Shown here in pieces: positions 1 to 5,334 of a stretch of DNA of 5,729 nucleotides. A program made the translations under genes and the position numbers. The stretch covers positions 1 through 5,729 of the forward strand of contig JALURI010000072.1 in the NCBI GenBank assembly GCA_027016965.1, written 5' to 3'. The notes under the pieces were generated by a model. That model searched no databases. It was given only the letters and a program-made list of their open reading frames with translations, and was not told the origin of the DNA. The stretch comes from Geoglobus sp. Its GTDB lineage: Archaea > Halobacteriota > Archaeoglobi > Archaeoglobales > Archaeoglobaceae. Position 1 is the first letter of the stretch, and every line of letters begins with the position of its first letter.

Positions 1-256
1 GAATGGATCTGTATATCACAGCCCTTCCAATAAAGTATGAAATAAATCCTGCAGTAAACAAAAGCATCACCTTCTCCGAGTTGAAAGAGGATCTATCAAG
101 CTCATTCAGAGAGATAAGGAACGTTAAAATAGATCCAATAAGCATAACCGTCATTGTAGAGGAGAAAACGTCTTCCCTTTCAAGCCCTATTCTGAGAAAT
201 ATCCCGTTTATCCCCCAGAGTATCGATGCAGCAAAAGCATACAGCAGACCTTCCAC
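1..256 (-). CDS. EamA/DMT-family membrane transporter, N-terminal part (cut by window edge)
   Basis: The minus strand reads open from a GTG at 256-254 to the left edge, about 85 codons, so only the N-terminus is seen. The protein starts almost directly with a hydrophobic helix holding the motif ILWGINGIF (residues 12-20), typical of the first helix of EamA-type (drug/metabolite transporter) permeases. A second hydrophobic segment (about residues 37-50) and the start of a third (about 65-80) follow, joined by polar loops, as expected for this ten-helix inner-membrane family. The substrate cannot be told. An in-frame TGA at 262-260 lies two codons upstream, so the GTG is the first possible start. 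A TATA-like ATTTAAAT is centred about 26 nt before it, which suggests a leaderless mRNA. The gene follows the tRNA methyltransferase gene on the same strand after about 70 bp. Family is fairly sure; function is unknown. Confidence 0.8.
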   Translation of the reverse strand, partial: MEGLLYAFAASILWGINGIFLRIGLEREDVFSSTMTVMLIGSILTFLISLNELDRSSFNSEKVMLLFTAGFISYFIGRAVIYRSI

Positions 257-278
257 AGATCAGACTGAAGGATGCACA

Positions 279-286
279 ATTTAAAT
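279..286 (-). promoter_or_regulatory. TATA box for the EamA transporter gene
   Basis: ATTTAAAT is centred about 26 nt upstream of the GTG start at 256, preceded on the minus strand by CGAATT as a possible BRE. The spacing equals the usual TATA-to-start-site distance in archaea, so transcription would begin at or next to the start codon. No clear Shine-Dalgarno sequence lies before the GTG. Inferred from spacing only. Confidence 0.5.
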
Positions 287-326
287 AATTCGAAACAGAC
301 CTCTGATGTCTAAGAAGTTTGTGATT

Positions 327-1307
327 TCAGCACCTTCTGCAAACGTAGATCCTCCTTGTCAGGCTTCTGTGCAACCTCTGATACAGTTTGTGCTCTATCA
401 GAAAACTATCCATTACCAGCTCATCAACATCAAGATTCGTGAGAAAAACAGCTCTCTTATTCTTTTTCATCACCCTCTCAAACTCCTGAAATGCAAGGGT
501 ATAAAGCTCACGAATTTTTCCAAGGCTTTTTGTGGATTGGAGGTAGGGAAAATCTGTTACAATTCCGTCAACAATCTCATCTCTCAGGCATATCTTCCTT
601 ACATCCCCAACCACAACATTTGTAGGCAGGGAGTAGTATTTCAGATTTACAGCACACCCCTCAGCTATTTTCCTGTAAGCCTCAACACCAAAGAATTCAA
701 TACCCGTCAAACCTGCTTCAACCAGAATTGTACCTGTTCCGCACATTGGATCAAGCATCAGACCATGCCTAACACCAGATACGTTTACAAGGCTTCTGGC
801 AATTCTTGGCAGAATCGCTCCTGGTCTGAAAAACGGCTTCAGATCAGGCCTCCTCAAAAGAAATTGTTTTCGATCTGTTTCATGCAAAAGCAATCCCACA
901 TGAATTCTATCTGAAAAATAAACTCTGATTACATGCTCAGGTTCTGAGACACTTATATCTGCACCTCTTTTCCACAGAATGGCTCCGAGCTCTCTTTCAA
1001 GTCTCATTGAGTTAACCTTTCTCTTTCCGATATTTCTGATTCTCACGCAAAGCGTTCCTTCAGGGATTTTCAAGTTCATGAAGTTCTCTTCAAGCTCTTC
1101 CACCGATTCACATGAATATAGATATCTGCTTACCTCGTGAATCAGTCCAAATCTGCTTAAGTGGTTGAAAATCTCATCAGAGCACTCCCCCACAACCATC
1201 TGATTGTCTTCGTCAATAATTCTTCCATTAAAGACCTCGAGAAAGGTTTCAGCTTCAATCCTTGCAAGTTCTTCAAAATCACCGCTCAAATAAAACAGAA
1301 GCTTCAT
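327..1307 (-). CDS. tRNA (guanine(10)-N2)-methyltransferase, archaeal Trm-G10 type
   Basis: This 326-residue protein matches the THUMP plus Rossmann-fold methyltransferase layout of archaeal Trm-G10, which uses S-adenosylmethionine to methylate G10 of tRNA in the cytoplasm. A THUMP-like RNA-binding region spans roughly residues 50-140. The linker at 160-178 (RPGAILPRIARSLVNVSG) is the family's usual lead into the catalytic domain. Motif I, LDPMCGTGTILVEAG, at 185-199 binds the methyl donor. Motif IV reads TDFPY at 251-255, where the family normally has DPPY, so the first proline is replaced by Phe; Asp, the second Pro and Tyr remain. The ATG start overlaps the SRP19 stop by 4 nt (ATGA), so it is probably translated by coupling and is the last gene of the operon. 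Related THUMP methyltransferases acting on another tRNA site cannot be fully excluded. Confidence 0.87.
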   Translation of the reverse strand: MKLLFYLSGDFEELARIEAETFLEVFNGRIIDEDNQMVVGECSDEIFNHLSRFGLIHEVSRYLYSCESVEELEENFMNLKIPEGTLCVRIRNIGKRKVNSMRLERELGAILWKRGADISVSEPEHVIRVYFSDRIHVGLLLHETDRKQFLLRRPDLKPFFRPGAILPRIARSLVNVSGVRHGLMLDPMCGTGTILVEAGLTGIEFFGVEAYRKIAEGCAVNLKYYSLPTNVVVGDVRKICLRDEIVDGIVTDFPYLQSTKSLGKIRELYTLAFQEFERVMKKNKRAVFLTNLDVDELVMDSFLIEHKLYQRLHRSLTRRIYVCRRC

Positions 1308-1597
1308 TCCCGCATTTCCCTGATTTTTTCTGCAAGTCTGATCATAAGCTTGGTTTTATTCGTTTTCTTTTCAACCCTTATCCTGCCTCCCTCGTCCCAC
1401 CAGCATCTGGGATATTTCTTTTTCTCCATCTCATACTTCAGTCCAAGTGCATCACAGGCTTTTGCAAGCTCATCTATTCTAACATTTGGAACTGAAAACC
1501 TTTTGGGGATCTTTCTGCCTTCGCTTCTGCTCTTTCTTCTGTCAAGATTAACTGTCCAGATCACGTAACTACCTTTTTCTCCTTCGGAGTTCATCAT
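1304..1597 (-). CDS. srp19: Signal recognition particle 19 kDa protein (SRP19)
   Basis: This 97-residue basic protein is archaeal SRP19, which binds the tips of helices 6 and 8 of 7S RNA and prepares it for SRP54 binding in co-translational membrane targeting. Family marks are YVIWTVNLD (11-19), the RNA-binding segment KSRSEGRKIPKRF (22-34), YPRCWWDEGGRI (62-73) and the basic KTNKTKLMIRLAEKI (78-92). The start at 1597 lies 29 nt inside hisE but has a strong GGAGG 6 nt before it. A GTG at 1564 would cut off the first beta strand and is less likely. The end overlaps the methyltransferase start by 4 nt. The protein stops soon after the last helix and lacks the Lys-rich tail that I recall in the Archaeoglobus fulgidus protein. 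Identification is firm. Confidence 0.95.
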   Translation of the reverse strand: MMNSEGEKGSYVIWTVNLDRRKSRSEGRKIPKRFSVPNVRIDELAKACDALGLKYEMEKKKYPRCWWDEGGRIRVEKKTNKTKLMIRLAEKIREMRE

Positions 1598-1856
1598 ACA
1601 CTTCCTCCAGCCTTATTTCAAGAGCGGAAAGCATTACAAGGATATGGTACATTAGATCTGCAGTTTCATGAATTACCTCATTTTTTCTGCCATCTTTGAC
1701 AGCCAGCAGAAGCTCAGTAAACTCCTCTCCCATCTTTTCAAGAATTCCATTGATTCCCCTTTTATGATAGATGAGTCTGGCTGTGTATGAGTTCTCACTT
1801 GGATACCTCTTTCTCTCCTCTATTACTTCAAAAAGCTCTTCCAGCATTTCAATCAC
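1569..1856 (-). CDS. hisE: Phosphoribosyl-ATP pyrophosphohydrolase (HisE)
   Basis: This 95-residue protein is a stand-alone HisE, which splits pyrophosphate from phosphoribosyl-ATP to give phosphoribosyl-AMP, the second step of histidine synthesis. It shows the all-alpha, MazG-like metal-binding pattern: GEEFTE (43-48), where Glu44, Glu45 and Glu48 are likely ligands, and HETADLMYH (63-71), where Glu64 and Asp67 complete the site. Length is usual for a single-domain HisE. The GTG at 1856-1854 overlaps the stop of the CBS-ParB gene as GTGA; the ATG at codon 4 (1847) is an alternative start. The last 29 nt contain the SD and start of SRP19. No other his gene is in the window, so its partners (hisI, hisG) must lie elsewhere. 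Confidence 0.93.
   Translation of the reverse strand: MIEMLEELFEVIEERKRYPSENSYTARLIYHKRGINGILEKMGEEFTELLLAVKDGRKNEVIHETADLMYHILVMLSALEIRLEEVYDELRRRKR
1604..1608 (-). promoter_or_regulatory. Ribosome binding site of SRP19 inside hisE
   Basis: GGAGG on the minus strand lies 6 nt before the ATG at 1597-1595, inside the hisE coding region. It supports the longer SRP19 start over the GTG at 1564 and suggests that ribosomes can start SRP19 independently of the hisE stop. Confidence 0.7.
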
Positions 1857-2632
1857 TTTGAATTCTTGAATGTAATCTCAACCAGCGGATGAGGCGCATC
1901 TTCAATTACCTCTATGTCTCTGATTGATCTGATACCTTTTTTCTTTACAAGCTTTTCCATACCAAGCTCAACGTTATCTGGAACCTCAAGAATGTAAGCT
2001 TCAAGCTCATCTATGCCAAGCTTCTTTGCAGCCACAACCCTGTGGTGCCCATCAACAAGATAATAACTCCCGTCTTTATTTATGACAATAATCGGCTCTG
2101 CCAGACCTCTCTTTATCTCATAGATTCTCCCCCTGAGCTCATCAGCAAAAATTTTGGTCTGGGTTGGTATGAGCCTGTCGATTGGAACCTTGCCATTGTA
2201 GGTTCTGACTTCAGTTCCATGAACCTTTTCAATAGTTTCCTTAAGCTTTTTCACTTTTGTAGGATCTGCTCTCTCGATCTGGCTTCTGATTATATCAGTA
2301 TTGGTAATTATACCTTTAATCTTCCCGTTTTCATCAACAACAGGGAGCTTTGAATGCCCGGTTCTGAACATAACCCTTGCTGCATCCTTCAGATCCATGT
2401 ACTCTCTGGCAACATAGAGAGATCTGGTCATTACGTCTCCAATCTTCATATTCATATCTTTTTTCAGAAGGTCGAGAGATGAGATGTACCCAACAAGGGT
2501 TCCGTCTTTCTTAACAACAGGAAATCCATCATGCCCGGTCTTCTCTATAATCTTTATGGCATCATCAACTGTACTTTCAGGAGTGAGAGTTATGACGTTT
2601 CTTGTCATGTAATCCGCTACCTTCTGTTTCAC
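1853..2632 (-). CDS. Two CBS domains fused to a ParB/SerK-like nucleotide-binding domain
   Basis: The 259-residue protein has a CBS pair: CBS1 about residues 4-58 (VADYMTRNVITLTPEST), CBS2 about 65-120 (IGDVMTRS, then GHSKLPVVDENGKIKGIITNTDI). Such pairs usually sense adenosine nucleotides or S-adenosylmethionine. After a charged linker comes a ParB-fold domain, about 150-215, with IPTQ (155-158) and YYLVDGHHRVVAAKKLG (190-206). The DGHHR box is the nucleotide-binding signature shared by ParB proteins and by the archaeal free-serine kinase SerK. There is no helix-turn-helix of the kind that follows this domain in plasmid ParB, so a DNA-partition role is doubtful. A CBS-controlled kinase or nucleotide-dependent regulator is an inference. 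The start is GTG at 2632, without an SD, about 28 nt from a TATA box. It is the first gene of the hisE-SRP19-methyltransferase operon and overlaps hisE by 4 nt. Confidence 0.82.
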   Translation of the reverse strand: MKQKVADYMTRNVITLTPESTVDDAIKIIEKTGHDGFPVVKKDGTLVGYISSLDLLKKDMNMKIGDVMTRSLYVAREYMDLKDAARVMFRTGHSKLPVVDENGKIKGIITNTDIIRSQIERADPTKVKKLKETIEKVHGTEVRTYNGKVPIDRLIPTQTKIFADELRGRIYEIKRGLAEPIIVINKDGSYYLVDGHHRVVAAKKLGIDELEAYILEVPDNVELGMEKLVKKKGIRSIRDIEVIEDAPHPLVEITFKNSK

Positions 2633-2655
2633 AGGTGGTTATAAGAAAGGGTGAA

Positions 2656-2665
2656 GTATATTTAG
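2656..2665 (-). promoter_or_regulatory. TATA box for the CBS-ParB / hisE / SRP19 / methyltransferase operon
   Basis: CTAAATATAC on the minus strand, preceded by AGAAA as a BRE-like purine stretch, is centred about 28 nt from the GTG start at 2632. No SD is visible before that GTG (the nearby bases read ACCACCT), so the transcript is probably leaderless. The same AT block read on the plus strand (GTATATTTAG) might also serve the divergent PRTase gene. Confidence 0.6.
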
Positions 2666-2679
2666 TTTCTCATCGGAAA

Positions 2680-2688
2680 TGTTAAATC
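2680..2688 (+). promoter_or_regulatory. Possible TATA/BRE for the PRTase-mtnP operon
   Basis: GTTAAAT (2681-2687) preceded by GGAAAT resembles a BRE plus TATA pair on the plus strand. It would place the start of transcription near 2710, very close to the ribosome binding site. The AT block at 2656-2665 would instead give a leader of about 35 nt. The sequence does not decide between the two. Confidence 0.35.
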
Positions 2689-2705
2689 GTTGACATGGCA
2701 GTTTT

Positions 2706-2716
2706 GGAGAGGTGAT
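2706..2716 (+). promoter_or_regulatory. Ribosome binding site of the PRTase gene
   Basis: GGAGAGGTGAT closely matches the complement of the archaeal 16S rRNA 3' end and ends 5 nt before the ATG at 2722. It fixes that start. It contrasts with the three promoter-proximal minus-strand genes of the window, whose GTG starts sit at leaderless spacing from a TATA box. Confidence 0.7.
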
Positions 2717-2721
2717 AGAAT

Positions 2722-3426
2722 ATGGATGCATTTCCTGACAAGTTCAAGTGTGTTGTGACAAACTGGGAGTACATGGATGGACTCTGCAGAAGAGTGGCGG
2801 AGCAGGTGAAGGAGGATGGTTTTGAGCCTGAGATAATTGTTGCTCTTGCAAGGGGCGGATGGTTTGCTGGGAGAGTGATCTGCGATCTGCTTGGTCTTGA
2901 CGATCTCACAAGCCTGAAAATAGAGCATTATGTCGGGACGGCAAAGCAGAGCGGAGAGGTGAAAATAAAATATCCGTTGCCTGAGGACAGCGTGACAGGA
3001 AAGAAAGTTCTTGTTGTTGATGATATTGCTGACACAGGCAAAAGTCTGATGAGGGCAAAGGAACATGTCGAGGATAATGGAGCAAGAGAGGTAAAGACAG
3101 CCACGTTGCAGCTTCTCTACACCTCACGTTTTACTCCTGACTACTTTGGAGAGTACATGGAGGAGTGGGCATGGGTTGTTTTCCCCTGGAATTTCATTGA
3201 GGACATGGTTGAGCTCATATCAAGGCTGTTTGCAAAGGACAGGGAAAAACTCTGGGGTGAGTGGGACATAAAATGGGGCCTGTATGAGTACCACCAGATC
3301 GACCCCATATACCTTGAGATAGCCCAGCCCAGAAGATTCTTTGAGATCCTTGGAGAAATGGAAAGAAGGAAGATTGTTGAAAGAGTTGTGAAGGACGACA
3401 AGACGTTCTGGAGGTTAAAAGAATGA
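2722..3426 (+). CDS. Purine-type phosphoribosyltransferase with C-terminal winged-helix-like extension
   Basis: This 234-residue protein is a type I phosphoribosyltransferase, the fold that joins a base to PRPP to make a nucleotide. The PRPP loop VLVVDDIADTGKS is at 96-108, and the flexible pyrophosphate-loop region ALARGGWFAG is at 41-50. The hood motif WAWVVFPWN (149-157) fits the archaeal and bacterial group related to hypoxanthine/xanthine-guanine enzymes (COG2236 type). After the core the protein continues for some 75 residues; the end, PRRFFEILGEMERRKIVERV followed by DDKTFWRL, looks like a winged helix, an unusual addition for a salvage enzyme. The ATG has a strong SD. The stop overlaps the mtnP start by 4 nt, so the two are co-translated and the enzyme may reuse the base MtnP releases. 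The true base (adenine, hypoxanthine, guanine or xanthine) is not decided by sequence. Confidence 0.85.
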   Translation: MDAFPDKFKCVVTNWEYMDGLCRRVAEQVKEDGFEPEIIVALARGGWFAGRVICDLLGLDDLTSLKIEHYVGTAKQSGEVKIKYPLPEDSVTGKKVLVVDDIADTGKSLMRAKEHVEDNGAREVKTATLQLLYTSRFTPDYFGEYMEEWAWVVFPWNFIEDMVELISRLFAKDREKLWGEWDIKWGLYEYHQIDPIYLEIAQPRRFFEILGEMERRKIVERVVKDDKTFWRLKE

Positions 3427-4271
3427 ATGCCGAGATAGCAATTATAGGCGGAACTGGAGTTTATGACAGCGATGCCTTTGAAAATGTCGAGGAGGTTGAT
3501 GCTGATACTCCATTCGGAAAGCCATCTGACAGAATCCTGATTGGAGACTTTGAAGGAAGGAAGGTTGCATTTCTACCAAGGCATGGGAGAGGACACATTT
3601 ACTCTCCCACCCACGTTCCGTACAGAGCAAACATCTACGCTCTGAAAAAACTCGGTGTGACCAGAATTGTCAGCATTGCTGCAGTTGGATCTCTTAAAGA
3701 GGAGCTTAAGCCCCTCCACATAGTCATCCCCGATCAGATATTTGACAGAACAAAACACAGAAAGGATACCTTTTTCGAGGATGTTGTGGTGCATGCTGGC
3801 ATTGCTGACCCATTTTGCATAGAAATGAGAGATGCAGCAGCCAAAACTCTCAAAAGCCTTGAACTTGATTTTCATCAGAGGGGGACGTATGTTTGCATTG
3901 AGGGTCCACAGTTCTCAACAAAGGCTGAATCCAATGTTTACAGACAGCTTGGATTTGACATCATAGGAATGACAGCACTGCCTGAAGCGAAGCTTGCAAG
4001 GGAGGCTGAGATATGTTACTTGACAATTGCAACAATAACAGATTATGATGTATGGAAGGGTGAACCTGTTGATGTGAAAACAGTCCTTGAAAATGCTGCC
4101 AAGAATGAAGAGAATGTTAAAAAAATTCTGAGGAAGCTCATACCATCTCTTCCTGAGGAAAGAGAGTGTGAATGCAAGGATGCCCTGAAATTTGCCATAA
4201 CAACAAGTCCCGATAAAATAACAGAGGATGCAAGAAAAGCCTTAGGAATTTTTCTGAACAAATATCTCTAA
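3423..4271 (+). CDS. mtnP: S-methyl-5'-thioadenosine phosphorylase (MtnP family)
   Basis: This 282-residue protein is a nucleoside phosphorylase of the PNP/MTAP family. It splits methylthioadenosine (from polyamine synthesis and other SAM-using reactions) with phosphate into a base and 5-methylthioribose-1-phosphate. Phosphate-binding elements are GGTGVY (9-14) and PRHGRGH (52-58). GMTALPEA (182-189) lies at the sugar site. TDYDVW (206-211) carries the Asp pair that reads the 6-amino group of adenine in human MTAP, favouring methylthioadenosine over inosine-type substrates. Some archaeal relatives act on methylthioinosine, so a small doubt stays. A CEC motif (Cys249, Cys251) sits in the C-terminal part, like the disulfide-forming CXC of Sulfolobus MTAP II. 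The ATG overlaps the PRTase stop by 4 nt. The last 30 nt overlap the end of the convergent cobD-like gene. Confidence 0.92.
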   Translation: MNAEIAIIGGTGVYDSDAFENVEEVDADTPFGKPSDRILIGDFEGRKVAFLPRHGRGHIYSPTHVPYRANIYALKKLGVTRIVSIAAVGSLKEELKPLHIVIPDQIFDRTKHRKDTFFEDVVVHAGIADPFCIEMRDAAAKTLKSLELDFHQRGTYVCIEGPQFSTKAESNVYRQLGFDIIGMTALPEAKLAREAEICYLTIATITDYDVWKGEPVDVKTVLENAAKNEENVKKILRKLIPSLPEERECECKDALKFAITTSPDKITEDARKALGIFLNKYL

Positions 4272-5240
4272 GCTTTTTAGAAGGGTTCTGTTTTCATTTC
4301 TTTTTCTGATTGCTGCTCTGAAATGATTTTCTGTTAACCATCTGAAATCACTGCACTTTCTTATAATTATCCCATTCTGTTCAAGAAATCTGAACACATC
4401 ACCTGCACTGTAAGACCCATGGCAGAGCAGGAAGTTTGCCTTCCCTGATGAAGCAAACCCAAGACTTCTAAGCTTTCTTCTCATGTGTTCTCTCTCTTCA
4501 GATATTTTTCTCCTCACATATCTGGAAAAAGCTCTGAGCCTTGGAAGATATTCCTCGGCTATTGCCTTTGCTATGCCGTTAACATTCCAGGGCATTCTGC
4601 TCTCATGGAAGGTTCTGCCGTAATCCTCTGGAAAGAATCCATAGCCAAATCTCAGTCCGGGCACTCCGAGAATTTTTGTGAGAGATCTTATCTGAAAGGC
4701 ATGAACATCACAGGGCTTTACAAAATCCATGAAAGCCTGATCAACCATGAGCTTTGTTTTTGATGATATGCAGGATTCCGAAATCTCCGACATCTCATGC
4801 TCTCTGAAGTACTCTCCTGTTGGATTGTTGGGGTTGCATATCACAAGAGCTTCAGGTTTTTTTCCTCTGACAAAAGAGATAATCTCCTCGATATCCCATT
4901 TGAGATTGAAGACTCTCAACCCATAAATTCTGGCGAATCTTTCGTACTCTGTGAATGTGGGCTGGACTATAGCAACATCCCTTTTGAGCATTCTGAAAAA
5001 GAACTCTATGAGCTCTATTGATCCATTTCCGAACACCACATTCTCTCTTTCCCACCCTGTCGATGAAGAAATGGCATCCACGAGTCTGGTGTAGTTGTTG
5101 TGGGGGTAGAAGAAGGAACTGTCAACAGAAGAGATTATCTTCTCCTTAAGATCCCTTGGCATGAATGGATTAAGGTTTGAGGCAAAATCCAGAACTTCTG
5201 TACCTTTTGAGAGGTAGATTTCAAGGATATCTCCATGCAC
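4242..5240 (-). CDS. CobD/HisC-like PLP enzyme, probable L-threonine-O-3-phosphate decarboxylase
   Basis: This 332-residue protein is a fold-type I PLP enzyme of the HisC/CobD branch. It begins HGDILEIY, then LDFASNLNP (17-25), the start pattern of CobD, which decarboxylates threonine phosphate to aminopropanol phosphate for the cobalamin nucleotide loop. CNPNNPTG (135-142) binds the cofactor, Asp167 in VDQAF contacts the pyridine nitrogen (usually VDEAF, here Glu to Gln), and Lys189 in SLTKILGVPGLRFGYG (186-201) should hold PLP. FRAAIRKRNEN (307-317) carries the substrate-carboxylate arginine region. Histidinol-phosphate aminotransferase is the main alternative, and no neighbouring cob gene settles it. 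The GTG at 5240 follows GAGGAG by 4 nt but is also 25-26 nt from a TATA box, so a leaderless start is possible. The 3' end overlaps mtnP by 30 nt. Confidence 0.82.
   Translation of the reverse strand: MHGDILEIYLSKGTEVLDFASNLNPFMPRDLKEKIISSVDSSFFYPHNNYTRLVDAISSSTGWERENVVFGNGSIELIEFFFRMLKRDVAIVQPTFTEYERFARIYGLRVFNLKWDIEEIISFVRGKKPEALVICNPNNPTGEYFREHEMSEISESCISSKTKLMVDQAFMDFVKPCDVHAFQIRSLTKILGVPGLRFGYGFFPEDYGRTFHESRMPWNVNGIAKAIAEEYLPRLRAFSRYVRRKISEEREHMRRKLRSLGFASSGKANFLLCHGSYSAGDVFRFLEQNGIIIRKCSDFRWLTENHFRAAIRKRNENRTLLKSLEIFVQKNS
4272..4308 (+). terminator. T-rich tract after mtnP, possible terminator
   Basis: Just past the mtnP stop the plus strand reads GCTTTTTAG and then a run made almost only of T and C (4286-4307, with TTTT and TTTTT blocks). 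Archaeal RNA polymerase stops at oligo-T tracts, so this could end the PRTase-mtnP transcript, inside the coding region of the convergent gene. CTAA and TTAG flank the first T run and could form only a weak hairpin. Position-based inference. Confidence 0.35.
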
Positions 5241-5261
5241 AAAGCTCCTCTTCCAAAGAGG

Positions 5262-5269
5262 TTTATAAC
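5262..5269 (-). promoter_or_regulatory. TATA box for the cobD-like gene
   Basis: GTTATAAA on the minus strand, preceded by AAGAAAT as a likely BRE, is centred 25-26 nt from the GTG start at 5240. That spacing puts the transcription start at the start codon, which would leave the GAGGAG before it outside the mRNA. Confidence 0.6.
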
Positions 5270-5302
5270 ATTTCTTGAAAGAGATTCAGGGAGACCACAA
5301 TG

Positions 5303-5310
5303 CTTAAATT
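5303..5310 (+). promoter_or_regulatory. TATA box for tRNA-Thr
   Basis: CTTAAATT is centred about 28 nt upstream of the first tRNA base at 5335, the normal distance for an archaeal tRNA promoter. The purine-rich CACAATG before it could serve as a weak BRE. It is divergent from the cobD-like promoter about 40 bp to the left. Confidence 0.5.
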
Positions 5311-5334
5311 CAAAGGGTGGTAGTGGGTTTTGTT

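Noticed and set aside
3..284. Plus-strand open frame of 93 codons at the left edge
   Set aside because: It lies opposite the EamA-like transporter frame, has no recognisable family pattern, and the minus strand carries hydrophobic helices and a LWGING motif that explain the region better.
306..914. Plus-strand open frame of 202 codons
   Set aside because: It is antisense to the C-terminal half of the tRNA methyltransferase, whose motifs I and IV are read on the minus strand. Its composition (many Ser, Cys, Asn and Gln) is that of a shadow frame.
1562..1564. GTG as a shorter start for SRP19, just after the hisE stop
   Set aside because: It would remove the first beta strand before IWTVNLD, and the upstream ATG at 1597 has a strong GGAGG at good spacing.
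1853..2632. Plasmid or chromosome partition ParB protein
   Set aside because: The DGHHR box fits the fold, but the partition-type HTH is missing, CBS domains take the N-terminus, and there is no parA or centromere-like repeat nearby.
2662..3127. Minus-strand open frames opposite the PRTase gene
   Set aside because: They are antisense to a gene with a clear PRPP loop and a strong ribosome binding site; they are rich in Ser, His, Cys and Pro and show no motif.
4269..4282. Strong stem-loop terminator at the end of mtnP
   Set aside because: Only CTAA/TTAG can pair around the T run, too weak for a hairpin terminator; the T-rich tract alone is the better explanation.
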